Shown one piece after another: positions 41,622 to 51,071 of a stretch of 64,000 bases of DNA; positions within the stretch are counted from its first letter, which is position 1; each line of letters opens with the position of its first letter. Source of the DNA: Sordariomycetes sp. S80-01Y (lineage: Eukaryota; Ascomycota; Sordariomycetes); NCBI GenBank assembly GCA_037042185.1, contig JAXQJY010000033.1, positions 682,001 to 746,000 on the forward strand. The letters run 5' to 3'. A model generated the notes under the pieces. It saw only the letters and a program-made list of their open reading frames with translations. It had not been told where the DNA came from and ran no database searches. A program made the position numbers and the translations under genes.

Positions 41622-43503
41622 TTACAGCGTCTGCGCCCCCCTCGTCTCGATAGGAATGAAACAGATGCTTAAAAACGCAAAGAATACCAAAACAGCGGAG
41701 ATATAGATCGGGCCCTCGGCCGCATCCCCGGGCAAGCTCGACGCCAAAATAGGGGCACCCAGGCCAGCAATCCTGTTCAGAAAGCTCGCCACGCCTGTCC
41801 CCGCCCCTCGCACGGGTGCAGGGAAGATCTCCGGCGTGTAGGCATACAGCACGCCGTACATGATGTTCTGCGCAAAAGCTCCCAAACAAGAGAACAGCAG
41901 TTGCATGTTCGAGCTTGTACCCCACACCACGAATGCGAGCTGGAACAGGGCCGACAGCAGGGTAGACATGGCGAGGGTGCCCTTCCGCCCGAAGTATTTG
42001 TTGTTGACGAGCCAGGCGGCTAGACAGGAGCCAGGCACGCCGAACATGGATGTGTAGGCGTAGTTACGGTACGTTTCGTTGGATATCGCGGAGGTCTCGG
42101 ACTCGACCTCGTTGTTGCCAGAAGAGTATTTGGCGAAGTACTGCGGGAGGAAAGCCGCAAATAGGGGGTAGCCCATCCCGATGGTCGCCCAGGCTGTCCA
42201 CATAAGAGCCGTGGCGATACCGAGCTTCTTGTCTTTGAACAGCGCCTGGACCTTGTCCGGTGAGAACTTTGCGAACTTCTCGCTCAGGCCGCCCGAGGGC
42301 TTCGCGACGTTGTTGAGCGTGGACTCGGTATCGTCTGTACCGGCTACTTCGTTCAGAATGTCAGAGGTCAGCCAGGTTTTGGTACCATTCTTGAAGGCGA
42401 GGCCGTGAATGACGGCTACAGCCTCATCTTGCCGGCCCTGGTTGAGAAGGAACTTGGGCGACTCGAAGAGATGGAAGACGAAGAAGCGGATGAAGAACAT
42501 GACGAATGTCCACAAGCCGATCGTAGCGAGAAAGTATCGCCACCCCGCGTCCAAACTCCACTGTCCGATGAAGAACCACGCAATCAACGAGGACACCAGC
42601 TGGCCCAATGGCCACCACACAGACAGCAGTGTTAAAAGCCAGCTATGGCTCTCCGGCAGGAACTCCAAAAACAGCGCCCCATCAACAGGTAGACTTCCGC
42701 CCACACCCGAGCCGAGTATGGCGTACATGATGTTGACCCAGTACCAGCTCTGCATGAAGCCCGCCGCGGTTCCAAAGATGGATGCGATGAGGAGACACAT
42801 GTTGAACGGGAGGCGTCGCCCAGTGTAGTCGGAGCCGATGCCCCAAGCGAAGGAGCCGACAGATAGACCGGTGAAGAGGGCGGATGTGGTAAGGCGAACA
42901 CGCTTCTCGTCTATGTCGAAGCGACCCGACAGGGACGGGAGCGTGAGAGACGCTCCTTGTAGCCAAAGACTGGAAACATGTAAGCTCTGCGCGGTCAATG
43001 AGAGGGATGAGACATACTTATCTGCGAACCAACCAAAACCGCACACGAGGAACAACTGCCAGTTATACCTCCCCATGCCAATGTCCTGTACAGCTTTGTT
43101 TATCAACTTGGATTTGACTATTCACATCAGCGCCATCCTCACTCGGTGCCGCATGAAACTCACTCTCATAGGTTGTCCATCTCCCACCAGGGCCACCGCC
43201 TTGACCCTGGTTCATCTCATTCCTCAAACCCTCGATGGTATACTCCGCAGCAGTCATCTGCAGCATTCCCGCTGCCTCATTATCGCTCTCCTCCTTGGCA
43301 GCATCGAGCCCATCCTCGTCGTCACTGTTGCTCGCCAAGCTGTCCAGGCGGGCCTCGATGTCCGGATCCTCAACCGTCGGCGCCTCCTCATACTCCGTTT
43401 TACCTTGTTTGCGGGAGTGAGAGTAGCGGTGGGCTTGGTCGAGGGGAACGAGGACGCCGTGGTACGTGGACGTTGTTTCTGGACGACGCGCACCCCAAGC
43501 CAT
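41622..43503 (-). CDS. MFS transporter, SVOP/SV2-like
   Basis: Predicted exons in coding order are 43503-43164, 43117-43018 and 42969-41622, giving 595 aa. An acidic N-terminal tail (NSDDEDGLDAAKEESDNEA) comes before 12 membrane helices. Family strings are DIGMGRYNWQLFLVCGFGWF, then ADNLWLQG, the loop motif GSDYTGRRLPFN, and AYTPEIFPAPVRGAGTG near TM10. These fit the SVOP-like organic ion/metabolite group of the sugar-porter clan. Introns are 46 and 48 nt. The substrate is unknown. Convergent with the J-protein gene (234 bp between stops). Confidence 0.93.
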
Positions 43504-44072
43504 GGTTGCGACGGTACGCGACAACGCGTGCAAGTATGTCCGAAGGGTAAGAGTCCGACGTCCCGAGAAATCAAGCCATTGATAATTGACAACCAAGTCG
43601 CGCGCGCGAAGTGCCGACTGCCACGTGCTTCTTATCAAGGGGTGCAATCGTCGCAATCAGACTTTTGACCGTCCCGTCCGCCTGCGGGTGTCGACTACTC
43701 TGTCAATAGCAGGAAAATAGATTTATTGTTGATAGAAAATGGGTGTCATTAGCGCAGTCGCGCAAAGGTAGGCCAAGATACAAAAGATTCGATAAGTCGA
43801 GGGATGGAGAGAGTGAGGTTCAAGAGAGGCCAGGTCATAAGGAGGCTTGGATGAAATCTGCCATGAAATGCTGGCGAATGACGATCTTCCGCAGCACGCG
43901 CCGCGTCAGGGGTGGAGCCCCGTCATAATAAGGTGGGCATGGAAATGGGCCATTCGGCGGGCCGTGGTGATGAGAATTGTGTCAGCATTTAAGTTTCGGG
44001 GTCTTTCATAAGGGGCCGCGACAAGGATCTCCATGTCCCACGCGACCGTCCATGATTACTACTCAAGCTACC
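43504..44072. other. Intergenic region upstream of the SVOP-like gene
   Basis: 569 bp; AT-richer toward 43680-43760. No gene or repeat seen. Confidence 0.5.
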
Positions 44073-44767
44073 TTAGTAGTGCGGCCATCTTCTCCCCGTC
44101 GCCAGAAATCTACAAGGAGATGGTTAGCTGAGGCCGTGGGACAAATGCAGATGGCAACTTACCTCAAGTTTTGGTACCACTTGTTCCAAGACATAGCTCG
44201 ACCCGGCTGCCATGATGGGCATGGCCACCACTGTGGCATAGTATGGCCGATGCTGAAGAAATGCCTATGGACCGTCCAGCCACTTGGTTCTCGCTGATCG
44301 ACGATATCCATCTTTGGGAAAGGTTGGTTGACAACCGCAAAGGTCTTTAAATCGGCATGGCTGCGAGCCCAAACGCGCAAGTCCCCTCTCCACTTGAGCC
44401 GAGGGTCACGAACGTGTTCACCGGACCCGATGAAGTAGTGATGGGCGACTTGCCATCGGTCCAGGGGTCCTTCGAGATACGACAACCATTCCTGGGTAAT
44501 GTAAAAGGGTCCAGGATTCTGAATGCTGCGGCTCTCCCATGTGAAGCCCTGACCCATGAGAAAATTGAGGTCGGCGGCATGAAGTCGTAGCTCGGCCATC
44601 CAGGGGATTGGCCCCAAGACCGTTTCATGTTGGAACTGAATAATGACATTGCAATCGTCTTTACTAACGCTCCATATAGGATACGCCAAACCGACTCCAG
44701 CCACGTATGAGGGAGGAGATTCTCCCTGGTCATTCGGTTCGCGCCGAAGGCTTTGTGGTCCCGGCAT
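44073..44767 (-). CDS. Orphan protein of unknown function
   Basis: Predicted exons in coding order are 44767-44163 and 44109-44073, giving 213 aa. The intron (53 nt) has a textbook GTAAGT donor, CAGCTAAC branch site and TTGTAG acceptor. The protein is rich in Trp and His (FLMGQGFTWESRS, EWLSYLEGPLDRW, VAHHYFIGSGEHV, WWPCPSWQPG) with no signal peptide or membrane segment. The even composition and strong intron argue for a real gene, but I recognise no family. It is isolated between an MFS gene and 1.1 kb of empty sequence, consistent with a lineage-restricted gene. Confidence 0.6.
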
Positions 44768-45898
44768 GGCAGAGTGGCTCTATGTATTTCCTTTGACCGA
44801 CAGGAAAGGATTAGAGTGCCGCGTGTTCTCGATGTGAAAAGATGACTGTTGTGTCGCTGGTGTTATGGAATGCCTGAGGGCCGGGTGTATTTTCAACTGG
44901 TCAGACATGACAAGTCAGATGGTTCGCGATCCAAGATTCTGAGTCTCTTATTACTCCGGCTAGGAAAATTATCGAGTCACACTTCGGAAAGAGCGTACAA
45001 AACCCGTTTTCTGACTTTCGACCTCAAAATAAAGTTCTGTAGCCCGAAGTTTGACTGTAGGCTATTGCTGATGGTTTAGTACTTCTGTACTGCAAATCAC
45101 CGCCTGTCGCATGCATTTTCGACCTCTGCCTTCATCAAGCTATCTTTCATCGCGTTTGATAACCGGAGCAACATTCAAATCAATATTCACATAGACACTC
45201 ATCTCAAAACTCATGAGGCTGGGTGTGAGAGGCTAATGTCGCCCCAGTGACGGGATACAAGCGAGCGTTGGAACGCTGCAAGAGTACTGGGGTTCGGAAC
45301 AAGCAAATTTACATGATCTGGTGAGTTACTGAAAGTAGACAGGTAGTCGGACAAGAGGTCACGCCTTCAAGGCGCTCATTTAGGTTACAGTGTCACGCCC
45401 GGAACACGTTTCAGTTCAGGTAAGTACTTATCAAACTTACAGCACTACCTAACTGTCCTGGTGCCTTGAACATCAAAAGGAAACAAGCAGTACCCAGGTA
45501 CTTGCTTCATTCAAGCCATTCCTAAGGTAGGACCTAGCATGGGTTCAGTAAGCTACAGTGCTGTTTGGGGAGGAGGAAGCTGCCTCATCGGATGAGATGG
45601 CCTTGAACAACAGTGTCTGGGTTGTTGGTGCAGAACGCAGAAGGCCGCTGCATCTAATTCTGATTCTATTATTGGAAAGTCTCGCTTCTGCACAGAAATT
45701 TCTTCGAATTAGTACTCGTGCTCACGCAAGCTTGTCAGGAGAACCTTCCATTCTGCATCTGTGAACATGCACTTGCTCGATAGCTGGGAAGAAATTCGAA
45801 GGAAGCTGCAAAGGAATCAATGGCTGGCTCACTAACTTTCCAGTCTTTTGTTTTGATTCATTTCTTCTTCTTCTTCTTCTCTACATAGTATTGCCGCA
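44768..45898. other. Long intergenic region
   Basis: 1.13 kb, AT-richer than average, with several short stretches containing AGGTA/TACCT-like words (45415-45560) and a CTT microsatellite near 45862-45881 just before the next start. No ORF or RNA gene supported. Confidence 0.5.
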
Positions 45899-46405
45899 AT
45901 GAGTCCGTAAGTCCATCTTTATTTGCTATATCAATCCCAATTTTTTGGTTTGAGAAGAGATCTTATCCATTGCTTTCAGGAGATCTCCGGACTTAGACTG
46001 ACAGCTGCAATAGAGAAAGCATATCCAACGACTCCGTACGGGAGCAGCAGCGCCCAGCCCACCACCAACAGCAGCACCACCAAGAACCTCCGGCTCGTCC
46101 ACCTCCACCGCCGCCACCTGGGGTCAACACCCCCCTCCTGCCCACCGCACAACCTAGAACGTATGTATGCCCATAAAGTACTTCTCCACGCTTCATATCT
46201 TGGGGGTACTAACACACCAAGTTTATCGGCCTCGAGGTCGACGGCGAGGCCGCTGTGTGCGGTGGGTTTACGGGGGATGAACAACCCCGGGGTGGAGGTG
46301 GAACTCAGCCGGACGGGAACGGTGGTGTTGGGGGTGCTGGGGGTGGTGGGCCTGCTGCTGCTCCTCCCCCATATAATCAAAACCTGGAGGGAGGCTTTCT
46401 TTTAA
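45899..46405 (+). CDS. Small proline/glutamine-rich protein with C-terminal membrane anchor
   Basis: Predicted exons are 45899-45906 (8 nt), 46014-46160 and 46222-46405, giving 112 aa. The first half is rich in Gln, His and Pro (RPAHHQQQHHQEPPARPPPP). The second half reads LCAVGLRGMNNPGVEVELSR and then a single hydrophobic helix GTVVLGVLGVVGLLLLLPHI with a short basic end, so it should be tail-anchored. Intron 1 (107 nt) has GTAAGT and AATAG; intron 2 (61 nt) has GTATGT, a perfect TACTAAC and CAAG. The same frame follows through all joins. The 8-nt first exon is the weakest part. No family recognised. Confidence 0.6.
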
Positions 46406-46409
46406 CAAC

Positions 46410-46507
46410 ATTCTTTTTTTTTTTTTTTTTTTTTTAGAAAAAAAAATTCTTAGCGTTTAAATTTTTTTTTTATAAATTTTTTTTTTTCTTAAAAAAAAAA
46501 AAAAAAT
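46410..46507. repeat. Homopolymer block of alternating T and A runs
   Basis: Runs of 22 T (46414-46435), 9 A, 9 T, 11 T and 16 A (46491-46506) within about 95 bp, with a TATAAA word between two T runs. It begins a few bases after the stop codon of the small anchored protein and lies between two convergent genes. Confidence 0.9.
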
Positions 46508-46651
46508 TAAAGCGTATTTCACTTCATTCCATCTAGTCCATCGCGCCAGGTCAGCGCTCATATCTACCACAGCTTCTGAGTCCCGTGGGCAGAAGGTACC
46601 CATTTGAGAACACTAATCAAAGGATCAAAACACACCCATCATCGACGGTAT

Positions 46652-47160
46652 CTACTCGCTCTCCTCGTCGCTTGTGGCGTCAATGTTCGCTTTGGCCTGT
46701 TTTGGTTTTCTCTCTTTTGGCGTTGTACCAGGCGGGTTGGAAGCATTTTCGTCATAGTGGTCGACTTGATGTCCGAGGTTGCCAAGAGCCGCATTAATAC
46801 CAGGAACTGCTTTAAGAAGGGCGTTATACTGCTCAATTGAGAGTGAAATACCCTTTTTGCCAGGGAGATTTTTGCCGTCTTTCTCGTAGAACTCTCGGAT
46901 GTTGACAAAAATATTCTGCTTGAAATGGGAGACCCCTACGCGGCGCTTGTTTGACAGCTTGTGATGTTAAGTCAACTTCGGAATACCCATGACGTGTTAA
47001 TGGAGCAATTCACCTCCCAGTAAGGATTGCCCTCGTCGTCCTTGCCCGATGGCCCCGCTGTTGCTGTCGTGCTCTTGGGTTTCTTAGTGATTTGGGCGGC
47101 GGTGTCTGAATCGGCCAGATCTTCGACGACACTCGCGCTGCGCTTGAGATTCTTTGTCAT
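46652..47160 (-). CDS. SUB1: Transcriptional coactivator p15 (PC4) family
   Basis: Predicted exons in coding order are 47160-47014 and 46957-46652, giving 150 aa. The N-terminus is Lys/Ser-rich (KNLKRSASVVEDLADSD). The single-stranded-DNA-binding PC4 fold follows: LSNKRRVGVSHFKQNIFVNI, then REFYEKDG, PGKKGISLSIEQYNAL and LLKAVPGIN. The tail is acidic/basic and ends DATSDEESE. Sub1/PC4 binds melted promoter DNA and assists RNA polymerase II initiation. The intron is 56 nt (GTGAAT, CTTAAC, ACAAG). The join restores the W-E-L-S strand seen in the family. Confidence 0.94.
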
Positions 47161-47813
47161 GGCGAAAAATTAGCTTCTGTGGTGAGATATGAGACAGGGT
47201 CTAGTATGCGCCTGGTCAAGATGTCGTCAGAATGCTGAGAAGGTGCTTGCGTGTGACAAAGGCGATGGTGAGACGCGTCGTGCCGAGGTGGAACTCATTT
47301 GAAGATCCAGAGGGAACGCCAGAGCACGTGATCCTCATTCCCAAAGGCCCCAGGCGGAAAGGGCGGAGAAGACCTACAGCTTTCGACAAGATCATCGGAC
47401 GCACGGAGATAACTGCAGTTTCCAACCCTCGCCAGGCGATTTCGCATCCTCGCATTTGATCTTCGACGTTGCTTTGCAAACGTTTTGATCGCGGCTTCAA
47501 GATATCCCCAAGCGAAGCATTTTTAGGTGGATCCTCACGCGGCTTCAGGGGTCCAAATTTAGCATACTAGTGGGAGGGCCCGCTGCTCATCATACCAGCA
47601 GCCCCTGAGAGCAGATCTGGAACTCAGCTCAAACAACGACTGGAATGTTCAGCCCTCGATATCCCACGACGCGACGATAACGACGATACGAAGACCCCCA
47701 GCTAAGATCGGTACCCTCCGAAAAGAAGAGCGCAGCTGTCATGTTGTTCCTGCGCCAATTGCAACATTCGTCATCGTAAGGACCTTGTATCGGGAGCACA
47801 TCGAGCTGCCCCA
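47161..47813. promoter_or_regulatory. Divergent promoter region between SUB1 and the PX gene
   Basis: 653 bp between divergent starts. One 94-codon frame on minus has no support. No element recognised. Confidence 0.5.
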
Positions 47814-50800
47814 ATGAGTTTAACGACCGCCCGCGATGATGCTCCCACGCCGGGCACCCAGCACGAGCCACAACGTCATGATAATGCTGCGGAAATGAAG
47901 GTCGAAAGCAATCCTTCAGAGGACGATGGAAAGAAGTTGAATCACGAACCACACTCCGCCACGTCGCCGCCTCACGCGACTGCCGCAAGCAATGGCGAAT
48001 CTTCGTTCGCTGCCAGGGCGTTGCACTTCGCTGCAACCGCCAGTCCGACCACGCTAGGCGGTATAGCTTTGGGGGTGTCGACTGTCCTCTACACAATACT
48101 AGGACGGGTGGCGTTGCTCCTCATTGGTGCAATCGCGGGTGTTCTGGGCTTCATCTCGTGGGAGGCCCGAAATCCTGAGGTAGCTAGGGCCGTCAGGGGT
48201 GAAAGGGGGCTCGATATTCTCGAACGCTTACGGCTCGAAGCAAGGAACATCGACACCAGGCCGGACGAGAAGGGCGACGAAGATGACGACCAATACGCGC
48301 TAAAGGCTTTCGATGAGTTCCGACCGGAAACGCGCGATGCCCTAAGCGGTCTTGTGGATGCTATTGTTCGCGACTACGTCAAGTGGTGGTACAGCCCCAT
48401 TATACCGAGCGACCACTCCTTTCCGCTGGCTTGTCGCAAAACTCTGACGTCTTACTTCCTCGCCATATCAAATCATCTTTACCGCAAACGACCGGCCGAT
48501 GCTTTCCTCGATTTTCTGACAAATTCGTCCTCCATGGTGATAGTGTTCATGTCGGAGTTAGCATCGGCGTTCTCTGAACTCCCCGTAGATTCTGAGATGT
48601 CTGCTGTAGATGCTCTCTCGGAATATAGGGCAAACCGTCCAGATTGCAACCTCAACAACCTGCTGAATCGACAACAGCAGGCCTCGAAGTTCCGAATGGT
48701 TTCCGAGGACCTGTTGAGCTTTCTGGACTCCAACTCGAAAAACTGCGACGCTGCGCGCGTCTTTCTCCGCGAGATCTTGGCCAATTCAGTTCTTGAAAAT
48801 GCTCTGCAAACCTGCAGCAAGGCAGAGTGGCTCAACGGCTGGATCGTCTACCTTCTGGAAGCTGGAGAGCCAGATCTGAACCAGGCCATCGATGTCGGGA
48901 TGCAGACAGGACGGGATGCCCCGTCGGCGCCCAGCGCATTCGCGGATATGGACGGAAACATGGGAAACATCAGCATTGCAAAGCCCGCTAGAAGCAGCAT
49001 GGAAGCCAAGTCGAAAGGTGGAGCAAGTCATAAGAAGAAACTCAGCAAGGCCGACGAGGAAATGGAGGTTGCCATGGAGGAGGTGAAGAAACTCAACGCG
49101 ATGATTGCTGAGGATGAAAAGCGGAGAGAACGAGCATCCACTATCCGTCACTCGTCTGAGGTATCTGGTTCGGCGCTTCGAGCGGAGCAGGCCAGGGGCA
49201 TTGTGGCGGGCGAGCATTCCCCAACGGACGTGGATCTGGCAAAAAAGATGAAGGCTCACACTCCTGCGACATCGACTGACGGCATCTCAACGCAGAGCGA
49301 GGCAGTTCCTACACCTGTAACGCCAAGGTCAACAGCAGACAACGCCAGCCAGGGCTCTTCGCCGAGGAAATCAGGTAGCTCCGGCAAGTCGCAAACGTTC
49401 ACGAGCTTTGATCAGGTCCAGGCGCCGGTTGAGGACAAGGTCACGGAAGAAGAGGAGAAGAAGGCGGCCAGAAGGGCACCGTTGACGCTCCACAACGCCT
49501 CCTTCACCTTGCACGATGATACGACAGGTGATAAGAATCGGATGCGGAACAAACCCCACTGGGACTACCTTATTCAAGTTGAGCCTAGCTCCGCCGGCTG
49601 GCCTGGTTGGATGATTGTAAGGAGATACTCTGATTTCGAGACTCTACATGAGATTCTGCGTCGAATCGCAGCCGTCTCAGGCGCCACCGCTTTCGTAGAG
49701 CTTCACAAGGAGCTGCCGCAATGGAAAATCCATACGCGAGAGTCTCTTCGTGGCGAGCTCGAGAGGTATTTGAGAGACGCGTGTTGGTACGCTTCGCTTG
49801 CGGAAAGTGAGGGTATGAAGCGCTTCTTAGAAAAGTCACAGGGCCACACACACGGCGATGCCAAAGCTCTCAACTGGGACACGTTTGGCAAAAACATGCT
49901 CGACGCGCTGAATACAGCGCCAAAGGGTGTCATGGAGAGCGGCAAGACAATTATCGGCGGTGTTCAGGGGGTCTTTGGTAATTTCCCAGGGTTGAGCAGA
50001 AAGTCTACGAGCCAGTCTATCGACGTCACAAGCCCCAGTTCCAGCAACCGCTTGTCGATATCAACACCACCGCGAATGGACACCAAATCTCCAGCTAGAT
50101 CAGACCGTGGCAGCATCGATAGTCAAAGGTCATCTGTCATCGCTACGCAGCCCGGAAAAGTTGCGCCTATGGGTGGCATGGAGAGGCGACCGAGCTATCA
50201 GTCACAACAAGGCGATGCTGACAGCGATTACTTCCGAATGGGTCGCTCAGAGCGCATGGACTCTGTCTCTGGCTTATCCAGTGCACGACCTAGTCGGGAA
50301 CATAGCAGGGCTTCAAGCTTAGCTCCCCTGCGGTCGCCATCATCAGTCAGCCTAGGTGACCTGAAGCTGCCACCGCATCCCGATGAGATGCCAGACGACT
50401 ATGAGTTCCCCACCAACGGCGAGCATACACAAACAACGTCCTCTCATGCTCGAAGCGAAAGTCTGACGATCCAACCGGACGGCCGACAAGGCGTATCATC
50501 CCCTAACGTCGCCACTTCCCCTGTCCCGTCTGTGAGTGGCAAGAAAGCCGTCAACAAGCCTGCCCGCCAACATACGCAACTGTCCGAACCCGAAGTACGA
50601 GTAGCAGTTGAGCTCCTCTTTGCCATCATCAACGAGATGTACACCCTCTCATCGGCTTGGAACATCCGCCGTACCCTCCTCACAGCTGCCAAGTCTTTCC
50701 TCCTGCGCCCCGGCAATCCTTCGCTACTCACCGTTCAAAACCTGATACAGACGTCGGTACTCGATAGCAATACCTCTGACGCAGGCATCGCCACGCAACT

Positions 50801-51071
50801 ACGGAAGCTCAGGGAGAACACTATGCCTACGGATGCCGAACGCGCGGCTTGGCCCGCTGAAATGACCGACGAGGAGAAGGAGAAACTAAGAGTCAAGGCC
50901 AGGGGCTTGCTGATCAGGAGCGGCGTGCCGGCTGCGCTAATGGGCGTAATGGGGCAGGCGGCTACTAGCGAAGCATTGGGCAGGGTGTTTGATTGCTTGC
51001 AGATCGAGGAGGTTGCGAGGGGTTTAATTTTCGGGATTCTCCTGCAGCTTGTGAGGGTGATCACACACTGA
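47814..51071 (+). CDS. PXA-PX-nexin_C membrane protein (Mdm1/sorting-nexin type)
   Basis: Intronless, 1085 aa. N-terminal hydrophobic hairpin at about residues 80-116 (TLGGIALGVSTVLYTILGRV, then a second stretch). A PXA domain begins near 185 (YVKWWYSPIIPSD) and runs to about 370. A coiled/charged linker follows, then a PX phosphoinositide-binding domain at about 555-680 (RRYSDFETLHEIL, LPQWKIHTRESLR), a Ser-rich disordered stretch, and a nexin C-terminal domain at about 925-1085. This order matches the Mdm1/SNX13-like family, which tethers ER to vacuole or endosomes, but I see no RGS domain between PXA and PX. Location at the ER is inferred from the hairpin. Confidence 0.92.
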   Translation: MSLTTARDDAPTPGTQHEPQRHDNAAEMKVESNPSEDDGKKLNHEPHSATSPPHATAASNGESSFAARALHFAATASPTTLGGIALGVSTVLYTILGRVALLLIGAIAGVLGFISWEARNPEVARAVRGERGLDILERLRLEARNIDTRPDEKGDEDDDQYALKAFDEFRPETRDALSGLVDAIVRDYVKWWYSPIIPSDHSFPLACRKTLTSYFLAISNHLYRKRPADAFLDFLTNSSSMVIVFMSELASAFSELPVDSEMSAVDALSEYRANRPDCNLNNLLNRQQQASKFRMVSEDLLSFLDSNSKNCDAARVFLREILANSVLENALQTCSKAEWLNGWIVYLLEAGEPDLNQAIDVGMQTGRDAPSAPSAFADMDGNMGNISIAKPARSSMEAKSKGGASHKKKLSKADEEMEVAMEEVKKLNAMIAEDEKRRERASTIRHSSEVSGSALRAEQARGIVAGEHSPTDVDLAKKMKAHTPATSTDGISTQSEAVPTPVTPRSTADNASQGSSPRKSGSSGKSQTFTSFDQVQAPVEDKVTEEEEKKAARRAPLTLHNASFTLHDDTTGDKNRMRNKPHWDYLIQVEPSSAGWPGWMIVRRYSDFETLHEILRRIAAVSGATAFVELHKELPQWKIHTRESLRGELERYLRDACWYASLAESEGMKRFLEKSQGHTHGDAKALNWDTFGKNMLDALNTAPKGVMESGKTIIGGVQGVFGNFPGLSRKSTSQSIDVTSPSSSNRLSISTPPRMDTKSPARSDRGSIDSQRSSVIATQPGKVAPMGGMERRPSYQSQQGDADSDYFRMGRSERMDSVSGLSSARPSREHSRASSLAPLRSPSSVSLGDLKLPPHPDEMPDDYEFPTNGEHTQTTSSHARSESLTIQPDGRQGVSSPNVATSPVPSVSGKKAVNKPARQHTQLSEPEVRVAVELLFAIINEMYTLSSAWNIRRTLLTAAKSFLLRPGNPSLLTVQNLIQTSVLDSNTSDAGIATQLRKLRENTMPTDAERAAWPAEMTDEEKEKLRVKARGLLIRSGVPAALMGVMGQAATSEALGRVFDCLQIEEVARGLIFGILLQLVRVITH

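Noticed and set aside
46639-46908. 89-codon minus-strand ORF overlapping SUB1
   Set aside because: It is another frame of SUB1 exon 2, which carries the real PC4 fold.
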